Shown here in pieces: positions 43,970 through 52,838 of a stretch of 64,000 nucleotides of DNA. The translations under genes and the position numbers were made by a program. Every line of letters begins with the position of its first letter. Position 1 is the stretch's first letter. A model generated the notes under the pieces. That model saw only the letters and a program-made list of their open reading frames with translations. It was not told the DNA's origin and did no database searches. Source of the DNA: Limnephilus marmoratus. Taxonomy: Eukaryota > Arthropoda > Insecta > Trichoptera > Limnephilidae. The stretch spans positions 7,812,001 to 7,876,000 of the forward strand of contig OU862913.1 in NCBI GenBank assembly GCA_917880885.1, written 5' to 3'.

Positions 43970-44370
43970 GGTAAAACAATGTACGATCGTGTGAGAAATG
44001 TGGAGATCCGCGAAGAATGCAAGGCTGATGTAAGCGTGATAGGTAAAAGGGACACTCAGATGGTTTGGGCATGTAGAGCGAATGAATGAGGAAAGGAGTG
44101 TAAAGTGTAAGGAAATATATGACGCAAATGTGAATGGAAGAAGAAGTCGGGGACGCCCGAGGAAGACATGGCACGACCAAGTGAATCAGATACTTGAGTC
44201 GGGCCATGTGAAGAGTCGGAATAATAGAAGAGCATGTATGAGACGATGTATGAATGTGAACGAGGCAAGGAGTGTGTGCCAAGATCGAGTTGTTTGGTGG
44301 TCCATCCTCTCTGCCTACCTCTGCGGAGAAACGGCGTGATGGTGAGTTAGTTAGTTTTTTAGTTCTTATT
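43970..44370 (+). pseudogene. RTE-type LINE 3' fragment
   Basis: Starts at MYDRVRNVEIREE and, after a frameshift near 44080, continues SRGRPRKTWHDQVNQILESG, NNRRACMRRCMNVNEARS and CQDRVVWW to CGETA (TGA at about 44337), with a (GTTA)n-like tail. Same family as 33815-34715 and better preserved at its end. 5'-truncated. Confidence 0.85.
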
Positions 44371-44574
44371 ATTATTATGTCAGTAATGATGACAACTCAA
44401 AAAAAAATTTCAGAAAGGAAAAATGTGTGAGGTGCTTTCTTTATACATGGCCACACTTCTGCCATAAAAATCTATATAGGTAAGTATAAAAATAAAACTG
44501 TTCAATGTAAATTTTCTTAAATAGTAAAAAAAATATAACAGATAAAAATTTGCTGTAAAATGCTTAAAAACCAA

Positions 44575-45260
44575 TCCCGTGTTCTGAGTATAATATAATT
44601 TACGTTGGTGGATTCCTACTCAGATCCATTCTTTTGTTAAAACTACTTTTGTGTCCATAATGCAAATTTTTGTTGCAGATTCATCTGTTGGTGTATTTCG
44701 AAAGAAACTATCCATCTGTTTCAAGTCCGAAAATCGGATATAAGCTATTTTTTGAGTTCAGAGTGTAATATCAATTAAAGCTGGGCACTCAGATTCACTA
44801 TTTATTTAAAACCATTTTCATGTCGGAATGATTTGTTGAAATGTCAGTAGTTGCGAATATTAATCTCCGAAATGCGTTATCATATTATTGCTGACTTTGG
44901 AGATTTGATTGGAGAAAACCGTTCTAACGGTTCGAGTTGGTTAAAATTTTGTTTCAAACCAAATCGGCAAAATTCATAATTCGTAGGAAACCTATACACA
45001 TATTATGAGAGCAATACTAATTAAATTCGTGGGCTAGCATACAGATTCACTCCTTATTTAAAACCAGATTTTTGTACCGAATGTAACGATTTCAGTTGTG
45101 GATTAATCTGCTAGTACATTTCGAAGGAAACCATTCTATTATTTGAAGTGCAGTTATAAAAATCTAGTTCCAGACTCTGTATGGGCTGCAGAATCAAAGA
45201 AAAATAATTTTCACGTCCTGATTGTGGTTTCAATTCTCAGCATACTGATTTAATTTTAAA
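44575..45260 (+). pseudogene. Decayed zinc-finger-derived repeat block 1
   Basis: Contains recurring segments that, in better copies, read as finger pieces: FVTECND-like (TTTTTGTACCGAATGTAACG), the CATTTCGAAGGAAACC and GAAGTGCAGTTATAAAAATC segments, and GATTGTGGTTTCAATTCTCA (CGFNSQ). The leader AGGAAACC...CACATATTATGAGAG (about 44985) recurs at 47283 and 53090. No open frame survives. Confidence 0.5.
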
Positions 45261-45496
45261 ATGTTTTGTGTTTAAAATATATCGAAAGATGGTGTTACTA
45301 TTATTTACACAGAATCAATATTTGTGTTCTGAACACGATGTAAACATTTGAGATCCTCTGCCGACGCAAGTAAAAGAATACCTTTTTTGCTTTCCGAGGG
45401 CAGTTATAAATTTCTGCAGAATTTGTGTACATATTTTTTTGTTGGAAGACTGCTGGTCACATGTGATGAAAAAAAATTGGCACCTATGGTAAAATT

Positions 45497-45880
45497 TATA
45501 TTGAAAAATTTATTGGATAACCAACACCCCTGCCATAGTTCACCCCGAGTACCCGGGTTTATGGAGGTTAGGTTTGTCTGGGTCTTGGCGGTGGACGCGT
45601 CTGCCCACCAGCTGCATGGCACGCCGGATTGGGAGAGAATGGTTGAGGAAGTCCCTCTGACGTCTCAAACCGTACTCCAACATTGTCACGCACAGCAGTA
45701 GGAGAGATGGATTCATAAATCCGTCACTCTTGGACAAACTGACCCCCAGATTCATACCCACTCATAAAACTCTCTTCCTACCCAGTACTTCGTCTCCTTC
45801 CGTTCCTGGAAAGACCCTCCACACAGCATCCTCAAAGATGACTTAGGCCCTGATGAGAATTACATTTCCCATATATAGGC
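45497..45880 (+). repeat. Short retroposon, copy D
   Basis: 5'-shortened copy starting TTATTGGATAACCAACACCC, through TTTGTCTGGGTCTTGGCGGT and GATGGATTCATAAATCCGTC, and ending CCACACAGCATCCTCAAAGA with a worn GGCCCTGATG hairpin. It matches copies B and C in structure (LINE 5' segment joined to LINE 3' end). Confidence 0.7.
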
Positions 45881-46335
45881 GCCTTAAAATCTGTGTTCGG
45901 CCCGGAGATGATACTACAAACATCGAAATGGCCCCCAACAGACAAAAGGTTTCCTAACCCTACTTTACACGATAACATACATTTAAACACCAAACATACA
46001 AATACGGTAAGCTATCCATTGGTTACGAGTTACATTGGCGAAATTTAATATAATTCATTGACTTCCAGATGTAATATTTTAGTTAAATATGTGAAAATGT
46101 AATTTCCTTTTTCTAGAAAAAAAAACGTTATTTAAGAATTGCTTAGTGGCGGACAAGGAGTGCAAGAATTGAACGAATAAGAAAATTAACACATGCAAAT
46201 CTAACTACTATTCTCGATCCAAAATAAGATCAACCCGAGGACGCGCATGTCTCCGCCCCTTCTCCACACTGCTTGCTAGACGAACGCTAACACATTCAAT
46301 CCCACTATTTAAATAAATTGAATTATTTTATTTAA

Positions 46336-46478
46336 GATAAGTTTTAAGATTTTCACGGCCAAAAGCATTTTCGTTATTTGTTTTTGGGGTGTTATGCCGT
46401 GTTGCGCTACCTCCTTCTTTAGCCAACGTTTCGGACATCGTTGCAGAGTCCATCATCAGGGCAGATCCGGTAGATGTG
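46336..46478. mobile_element. Penelope-like repeat P2 (single arm)
   Basis: Begins GATAAGTTTTAAGATTTTCA and follows the left arm of the element at 60266 almost base for base, through CGTTATTTGTTTTTGGGGTG, the GTTGCGCTACCTCC block and the reverse of the CTGATGATGGA...GTCCGAAAC core. It stops at GATCCGGTAGATGTG, so the second arm is absent. Confidence 0.7.
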
Positions 46479-46727
46479 TAATTTTTAGTCGTGAAGTGTG
46501 TGCTTATTTACTTCGAAGCGATACCGTGTCGCCAGCACCACTAACTTTCACCAGTACAAAATACTCGTGACAAGCAGTGGCGTCATCGCCGCGGAACGGA
46601 ATAGAAAGTTCCTTAAAACGTGGTATTTATGCTAGTCAGGGGCAAGTCCGTTTGCGAGATGCCGACCGAAGTGGCTACATCTCTTAATGAATTCTAAAAT
46701 TAGAAATCACAATGGTAAGAATTTAAG

Positions 46728-46950
46728 AAATAGAATTACAATGGTTAAAGCGAATTTAGTCAATATAAATTAAAATGGTTTACCACGAGCTGGCATAACT
46801 GTGTACTTAGACATGTTTTTTTTGCTCTATTAAAATTAAATGATTTTTACTAGAATTAGAATCACACTGGTTAAAGCGAATTTAGTCAATATAAAGTTAT
46901 AACACAAAATGGTTTACCACGAGCTGGCCTTACTGTATACTTAGACATGT
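46728..46950 (+). repeat. Tandem duplication of ~95 bp next to P2
   Basis: GGTTAAAGCGAATTTAGTCA through TTAGACATGTTTTTT occurs at about 46741-46825 and again at about 46870-46955. It may belong to the same Penelope-like insertion, since such elements often have partly tandem termini, but no coding part is visible. Confidence 0.55.
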
Positions 46951-47224
46951 TTTTTGCGTTTAGCTTTGGTGTAGCCGTCAATCACCGGATAACAAGAGCT
47001 ATTGGGCTTAGCTCCGTCGTCTCTATTAATTTTGTTTTGCGCTTGGATTGTTTATGACTAATATTCAGTGAGAATGATTGAGAGAGGTCCATGGGAGATG
47101 CGCGACAATTCTAAGAAAGTTTCATGAATCATCATGTGTTCCAAGTACAAAAGTAAGAGGAAAACCATTTTTTGTTCTGGGTGTACTGATACTGTATCTG
47201 AGCTAAAGCTGAGGACTCGTTCTA

Positions 47225-47640
47225 ATATTTAGAGTGGAGTTCAAACTTTTGTTTCAAACCATTCTTCAAAATTTGTAATTCGTAGGAAAACCGTACGCAT
47301 TATATGAGAGTTTTACTAATAAAAGCTGAAAACACGCAGGCAGATTCACCCTTAATTTAAAACCAGTTTTGTGCTCAGAATGTAAATTTCCAGACACGAA
47401 CACATTTTGAAAGAAAAATTCTCTTATTTGAAGTGCAGTTATAAAATTCCAGTTGCAGACTATGGTGCTGCCAGAATAAAGAAAAACTATTTTCATTTGA
47501 GTGTAGTTTTAATTCGCCGCATACAGATTTAACTTTAATCAGCTTTGGGTTCGGAATGTAAAATTCCAGTTCTGGATTTACCTGCTGACCCATTTCGAAG
47601 GAAAATATTCTCTTATTCGAAGTGCATTGGAGGATATCTT
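47225..47640 (+). pseudogene. Decayed zinc-finger-derived repeat block 2
   Basis: Shares with block 1 and the hAT-bounded block the AGGAAAACCGTACGCAT leader (47282) and then GTGCTCAGAATGTAAATTTC, TTATTTGAAGTGCAGTTATA, GTTGCAGACTATGGTGCTGC and TTGAGTGTAGTTTTAATTCG (finger remnant ECSFNSPHTDL). No open frame. Confidence 0.5.
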
Positions 47641-48796
47641 CCACATACTCGCCCCGGTGTAGTAACCGTTGGTTTTTATAGAACGACCCTACATTTATAA
47701 TTAACCAAAACTAGATCCCCTTTGTCCCTGCATACGTTGTTAGCGAACAGTATGCAAGTGTTGGATCTGATGACATTGATAACAAACCGTTTAGTATAAA
47801 GAAGGCCCGAAGATATCGATCTAGGGATTGGTTTATGTATGACTCAACCGTTTAATAGCATCTCAAAACTGTTTGGGAATTCCCCATAAGCAGTGATTAC
47901 AATACGCGCACAGCCTCCCACCACTTACTTCAATGCCATCTCTGAGCAGAATTAAGAATTAGTATGATATGATTCTTTGGTTAGTTCGAAGCTGTTTAGT
48001 TAGACATCGCTACGCTACACTAATATGTAGTTTTTTTTCAATATCAAACTATGAACAAACAGTTTACTAGTATAGTATCATAGTCGATGGTATTTCTTAA
48101 GGTAGGGCACAGGTATTTTAAGGTAGGGCATTGCCCCATAATGCCCCCCCCAGCTACGGCCCTGCGCTTGGCTCGCATTCCAAAGGTCGCGAGATCGAAT
48201 CTCGGCGTGACAATTAAATTTTATTAGATTAATTTGTGAATTCACAATTTAGTCATTTAAAATAACATATAGTATATTTGCAGCACGTTCCAGAGTGGAA
48301 GATACTCTCAGTATCGCCCTGGTGTAAGACCACCATTCAGAATTGAAACGTTGCTTGAAATGGCTTCTACCGTGTTTGGTGACCAGATCTGAATAGCCAG
48401 GTGCTCCACTGCCTCCCCTATGCCTTCAGCCTCACAACATACCCCAATTGGGGATGCCATAGTCCCACTGACTCCAGACGGGAGAAGTTGGGTTTCTTGT
48501 GCGGTATTCATGCAAAAATAAATTATTGAGAAACTCGTACGATATACCAGAAATTTAAATTAAAACAAACACCTACTTGAATGAAATATTTTTATGAAAA
48601 TATATTAAACATCAAGGCAAATAGTTAAAAGTTCCACGAGATTCCATCAAATTTTAATTTGTTTTGTATACTTTATTATATTACTACTAAACTAAATAGT
48701 AAGAAGTTGCTTTAATGTACCTACAACTTTTTAAATTAAAGTACCCGAAAGTAAAGACCATCAGTTTTCGTAAAAAAACGGTTCAACAGTATAGGA
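47641..48796. other. Non-coding, with an isolated hAT-type terminus and tRNA-like T-arm
   Basis: GGGGCATTATGGGGCAATGC-type sequence ending CCCCAGCTACGGCCCTG (to 48164) looks like the right end of a hAT element (CAGGGCCGTAGCTGGGG inverted); the partner end was not found. Directly after it, about 48181-48213 has a T-arm (GAGATCGAATCTC) but no complete tRNA. Confidence 0.4.
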
Positions 48797-49770
48797 TCAT
48801 GAAAAAGGTTTTTCTTCAGAATGGGAGAGCAAATGCCTTATTAAGACTGACCTGTGTAAGCAGGAGTAAATGCAATGGGAACACGAGTAAAGCTTTTCTC
48901 CAGTATGAGTGCGTAAGTGCAGTGTTAATTGTGACTTGCGGGAGCAGGCGTAGTTACATTTGGAACATGAGTGAGGCTTTTCGCCAGTATGGGTGCGTAA
49001 GTGCCTTGTAAAATCTGGTCTGTTTGAGCAGGAGTAGTAACAATGTGGACATGAGTGAGGGTTTTATCCAGAATGGATGCGTAAGTGCACAGTTAAAGTT
49101 GATTTGTTTGAACAGGAGTAGTAAGAATGTGGACATGAGTGAGACTTTTCTCCAGTATGGGTGCGTAAGTGCTTTGTTAAATGTGATTTTCTTGAGCAGG
49201 AGTAGTTACAATGTGGACATGAGTTAGGCTTTTCTCCAGTATGGGTGCGTAAGTGCTTTGTTAAATCTGATTTACTTGAGCAAGAGTAGTTACAATGTGG
49301 ACATGAGTGAGGCTTTACTCCAGAATGGATGCGTAAGTGCAGCGTTAAATGTGACTTTTGGGAGCAGGCGTAGTTACATTTGGAACATGAGTGAGGCTTT
49401 TCGCCAGTATGGGTGCGTAAGTGCCTTGTTAAAGCTGATGTACTTGAGCAGGAGTAGTTACAATGGGAACATAAATGAGGCTTTTCTCCAGTATGGGTGC
49501 GTGAGTGCCTTGTTAAATCTGATTTGCTTGAGCAGGAGTAGTTACAATGTGGACATGAGTGAGGCTTTTCTCCAGAATGGGTGCGTAAGTGCCTTATTAA
49601 ATGAGACTTTCTTAAGGAGGAGTAGTTACAATGGGAACAAGAATGAGGTTTTTCACTAGTATGGATGCGTAAGTGCCTTTTTAAATATGATTTGTTTGCA
49701 CAGGAGTAGGTACAATATGAACACAAATAAGGTTTTTCTCCAGGGCGCATCTTCAGGTCCGTTATTTTAT
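48797..49770 (-). pseudogene. ZNF gene 2, last exon: 11-finger C2H2 array with internal stop
   Basis: The acceptor TTTTGCAG (AG at 49771-49772) joins exon 2 in phase 1 to give DKITDLKMRPGEKPYLCSYC. Eight regular fingers follow (CPHCNYSCSSKSDLTRHSRT, TGEKPHSC linkers), then a TAA at 49064-49066 inside a TGEKP linker, then three more fingers in the same frame to a TGA at 48797-48799. One finger (CPHSYYSC) has lost its second Cys. An eight-finger protein could still be made, so the gene may be truncated rather than dead. The finger type (HCNYSC) differs from the array at 31.4-33.5 kb (ECNYSC). Confidence 0.8.
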
Positions 49771-49856
49771 CTGCAAAAGATAACGGATAAAGCTCAATAA
49801 GAAGGAATCTATAATGAAACGAGAAAATTATTAAAACAACAAAGACTCGATATTAC

Positions 49857-50012
49857 CTGCAGCAGTCTGGGTAATACTTTCAGAGTACTCTGAGCATTTC
49901 TTTTTAACATCTGTCAGATCTATGTCTATTTCCGTATGAGTATTTCCCTCACCACCTTTTTCTCGGGGTCCTGGTTCTGTCTTGATGGGTACAGTCTCCA
50001 AATTTATGCTAC
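49857..50012 (-). CDS. ZNF gene 2, exon 2 (acidic linker), proximal copy
   Basis: A 156-bp phase 1-1 exon between TTTTCAAG and GTAATA, encoding INLETVPIKTEPGPREKGGE, then EIDIDLTDVKKKCSEYSES and ITQTAA. It joins in frame to the finger exon ending at 48797. Homologous to 33627-33779 and 51869-52021. Confidence 0.75.
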
Positions 50013-50369
50013 CTTGAAAAACAAAACAATAATAATAACAACAACAAAATGAAAACAACAAAGAGGTAAATTCACAATGTCTTCAACTCATCTTAAAAAA
50101 TCACGTAAGAATCCTGACTATATGCAGATCTCCGAACATACATTATATAAATCCATTCTCACATTAACCGCATGAAATTTAAGCAAACTCTGACAAAAAA
50201 CCTATCGCAATATAATTAGTGAAATTTAATCAACAAAATCATCTCCAAGAGAACGAATATCTAAATGACTAACTTTATTAGAATATCGACCAGCCGTCAC
50301 CGCTACAACAAGAGAATCAGACTCAAACTATATAAATAATAATACTAAACTAAACAATAAATCCATTAT

Positions 50370-50460
50370 CGTTATTTATTTTGGGGTGTTGTGGTTTTTG
50401 TGCTCCTCCGTCTTTAGCCAACGTTTCGGATATTGTAAGAGTGTCCATAATTAAGGCAGA
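50370..50460. repeat. Penelope-like repeat P3, worn fragment
   Basis: CGTTATTTATTTTGGGGTGT, then CTTTAGCCAACGTTTCGGA and a TGTCCAT segment, parallel to the left arm at 60303-60396 but with deletions. Lies in the intron between the two exon-2 copies. Confidence 0.55.
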
Positions 50461-50991
50461 TGAAATAAATAACTGAGAGTGGGATTTTATTTTTAAATTA
50501 GTACCATGGTGTAAGAAGCTTTTTCCTCTAAATTTTGAATCATGTTGGACCTGTTTTCGACCCCGAGATCTGTGAGAGTGTTTCTAATATGTGTTAGTTA
50601 TTATTTCTTGTGCTTTGAACTAATAAATTTAAAGGAGTGCGGTTTAAGAATAAAGTTGTTTAATTAACATGATAATTAATTAATTTTATTTATTGATTAA
50701 TTAACATGGTTAAGATTGATGAATGTTCTGCAAGTCCTTTACAGGGACTTTCAATAAAATTTTCATTGTTGGTTTTAATAAGTGAAAACCTACTAAACTA
50801 CTTATATAGTTTGTCAACAGTACATAATGATAATATTTTTGCAGTAACATGGTACAATGGTAAACAGTATGTAGGATGTATAATGTTGATTATATAACAA
50901 ACAAGTACAAATGAATTTAATATGAATAAATGAATATAATCAACAAGTTCTTCCATAGATTAATTTTAATTTATATAAGGTATTAAAATTT

Positions 50992-51703
50992 AAGAGTTTT
51001 ATTAAATGTACATTTGTTACTTAAATTTAATTTTTCCGCGACCGGTTTCGATACAACCGTATCATTCACGAGCAGAATTAAAACTAACTTAAAAATTAAA
51101 TGCAAGTACCAAAGATTAATTAGGTGGGAGTAGTGGGAGGGATGATTTTGGGGGGAGGGGGAAAGCGGTGGGAGGAGTCAATATTATACGGAAACATGGT
51201 TAGTAAAGGAGATTTGCAAGGCGCTATTATTTTATTCACTAAATTAATTTTAGATTTAATTTTTTTGTTTATTTCGAGCGTTTCTAAAGCGCAAATATTA
51301 AAGTATGAGTTTATATTGCAATGTTTAAATTTTGTTTTTTCTTTATTGAAGCTATGGCCTGACTCTATTAAATGATTCGCAAATTCGGAGTAATTATTAT
51401 TTCGTAAACAAAGTTCATGTTCCCTGATTCTAGTTTTGAAATTTCAAGTTGTCATACCTACATACTGTGCGTCACAATCGTTACATTCTGAAGTGTATAT
51501 CCCGTTTTTTTTCAAATTTGTTAGAAACATCCTCATTATTTATCAATTTTTTTTATTTTAGAATTAGTAGAGAAAGCTGGAGAAATATGATCTGGTAATA
51601 AACGGGATATTTTTAAGGATAAATCGCCTGTGATACGGTTGTATCGAAACCGGTCGCGGAAAAATTAAATTTAAGTAACAAATGTACATTTAATAAAACT
51701 CTT
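50992..51703. mobile_element. Penelope-like element fragment bounded by 73-bp inverted repeats
   Basis: Arms 50992-51064 and 51631-51703 are inverted copies (73 bp, apparently identical), each with the GATACGGTTGTATC GAAACCGGTCGCGG motif that marks termini of insect Penelope-like elements. Between them is a minus-strand GIY-YIG endonuclease remnant. The RT part is missing, so this is a 5'-truncated or rearranged copy. Confidence 0.75.
51120..51545 (-). pseudogene. GIY-YIG endonuclease domain of a Penelope-like element
   Basis: The frame reads NLKKNGIYTSECNDCDAQYV then GMTT, a TGA, and NFKTRIREHELC, SEFANHLIESGHSF, followed by IKSKINLVNK, ending at 51120-51122. It contains the GIY and YVG halves, the CxxC between them typical of Penelope-like endonucleases, the catalytic Arg region (R.REH) and the downstream NH..ESGH. 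One in-frame TGA after YVGMTT breaks it. In Penelope-like elements this domain nicks target DNA for priming by the upstream RT. Confidence 0.85.
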
Positions 51704-51868
51704 CAAAAAACAAAATGTCTAGAAATTGTTACATAGTTAATGCCCAAGAAATACAAAAAATTGAAATTTAAATTTGATTCGAAGTATTCTAGTCATGTGT
51801 GACATAAAAAGCAGGTAACTATTTGAAATAAAATGATGTTATGAAAACTTGTTAAGGATCCTAATTAC

Positions 51869-52021
51869 CTGCTGTTTGGGTAATTCTTTCAGAGTGCTCT
51901 GAGCATTCCATTTTAACATCCGGGTGATGTATGTCAATTTTCGTATAAGTAATTCCCCCTTTAACTTCTTCTCGAGGACCTGGTTCTGCCTTGATGGGAA
52001 CGGTCCCCACATTACTGCTAC
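51869..52021 (-). CDS. ZNF acidic-linker exon, distal copy
   Basis: A 153-bp phase 1-1 exon between a TTGTACAG acceptor and a GTAATT donor, encoding SNVGTVPIKAEPGPREEVKG and DVKMECSEHSERITQTAG. It could be an alternative or additional exon 2 of ZNF gene 2, or a survivor of another ZNF copy whose array has been lost. Open and with intact splice sites. Confidence 0.65.
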
Positions 52022-52838
52022 CTGTACAAACAACAATACAATACCTACATTGATATGCCGAGAAAAACAGTGTTTAACATTCTAAATTACGATCGTCCAT
52101 CCCCGAGATTTTACTTTTACGAGTTATATTAAATTAAATAAAAAAATTACATTATTGACGGTTATAAAGGCCTTTGAAAAACTGTGTAAAAGTGGTTATT
52201 TAGATAAGTAACTTTAACCCTTAATATACCCGGTTGGTCCCTGGGACTCCATTGACAACTTTCAGCGTTCATAAAACCGTTAGTTTTGGAATTACAAATT
52301 GTGCGTTTCAGTACCTTCACGCAGTGAGTAGTAGCGCTCCAAACGCGGGGAAGAGCGGACGATGGGTAAGTAACCACGCTATTGGAGTCTGTGGGTATTA
52401 ATGTTACAGTTTTACCCTATTGACGGTACTGAACAAAAAAAAGCAAAAAAGAAAATCATGTTCTTTTTTTTTGCTTTTTATGAGAATTGATATGTTTTTG
52501 TTATATTCCTTTAAAAATTACTTTGAAAAGTTGTTTTGTTTTTGAAATATTGAGTTTAGAAGGTCTCGTAATTTTATTACAAAAAGTGCCATATTCTAGA
52601 AGTTCCTTAATAAAAGGCTGTGATTCTATAATTTTAAGTAAAAACCTATGCCATTGTAAAATCATATACATAATAATAAATATAACTAACATTTCATTTA
52701 AACAGTGTTTATTTCATGTTATATTTACGATTTTATTTCCGGGAGTCCTGGGGACTCCACCGGGTAAATTGTGTATGTATGAAGTCACCGGGTAAATCAA
52801 GGATTGAGATTAATTTCAGAAATAAGAAGGAGCCTAGA
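52022..52838. other. Intronic DNA with a possible TIR pair
   Basis: ACCCGGTTGGTCCCTGGGAC (from about 52228) and the reverse complement of the region at about 52740-52765 (ACCCGGTGGAGTCCCCAGGA) resemble each other imperfectly; TTAA lies at 52214-52217. This could be an old piggyBac-like MITE. The last eight bases (52831-52838) are the hAT target duplication. Confidence 0.35.

Noticed and set aside
43962..44282. His/Ser-rich minus-strand ORFs (also at 34189-34632)
   Set aside because: Antisense shadows of the RTE fragments; both loci show the same shadow because the LINE sequence is shared.
51124..51375. Plus-strand ORF starting MGVVGGMILGGGGKRWEESI
   Set aside because: Antisense of the GIY-YIG endonuclease fragment, whose motifs are clear on the minus strand.
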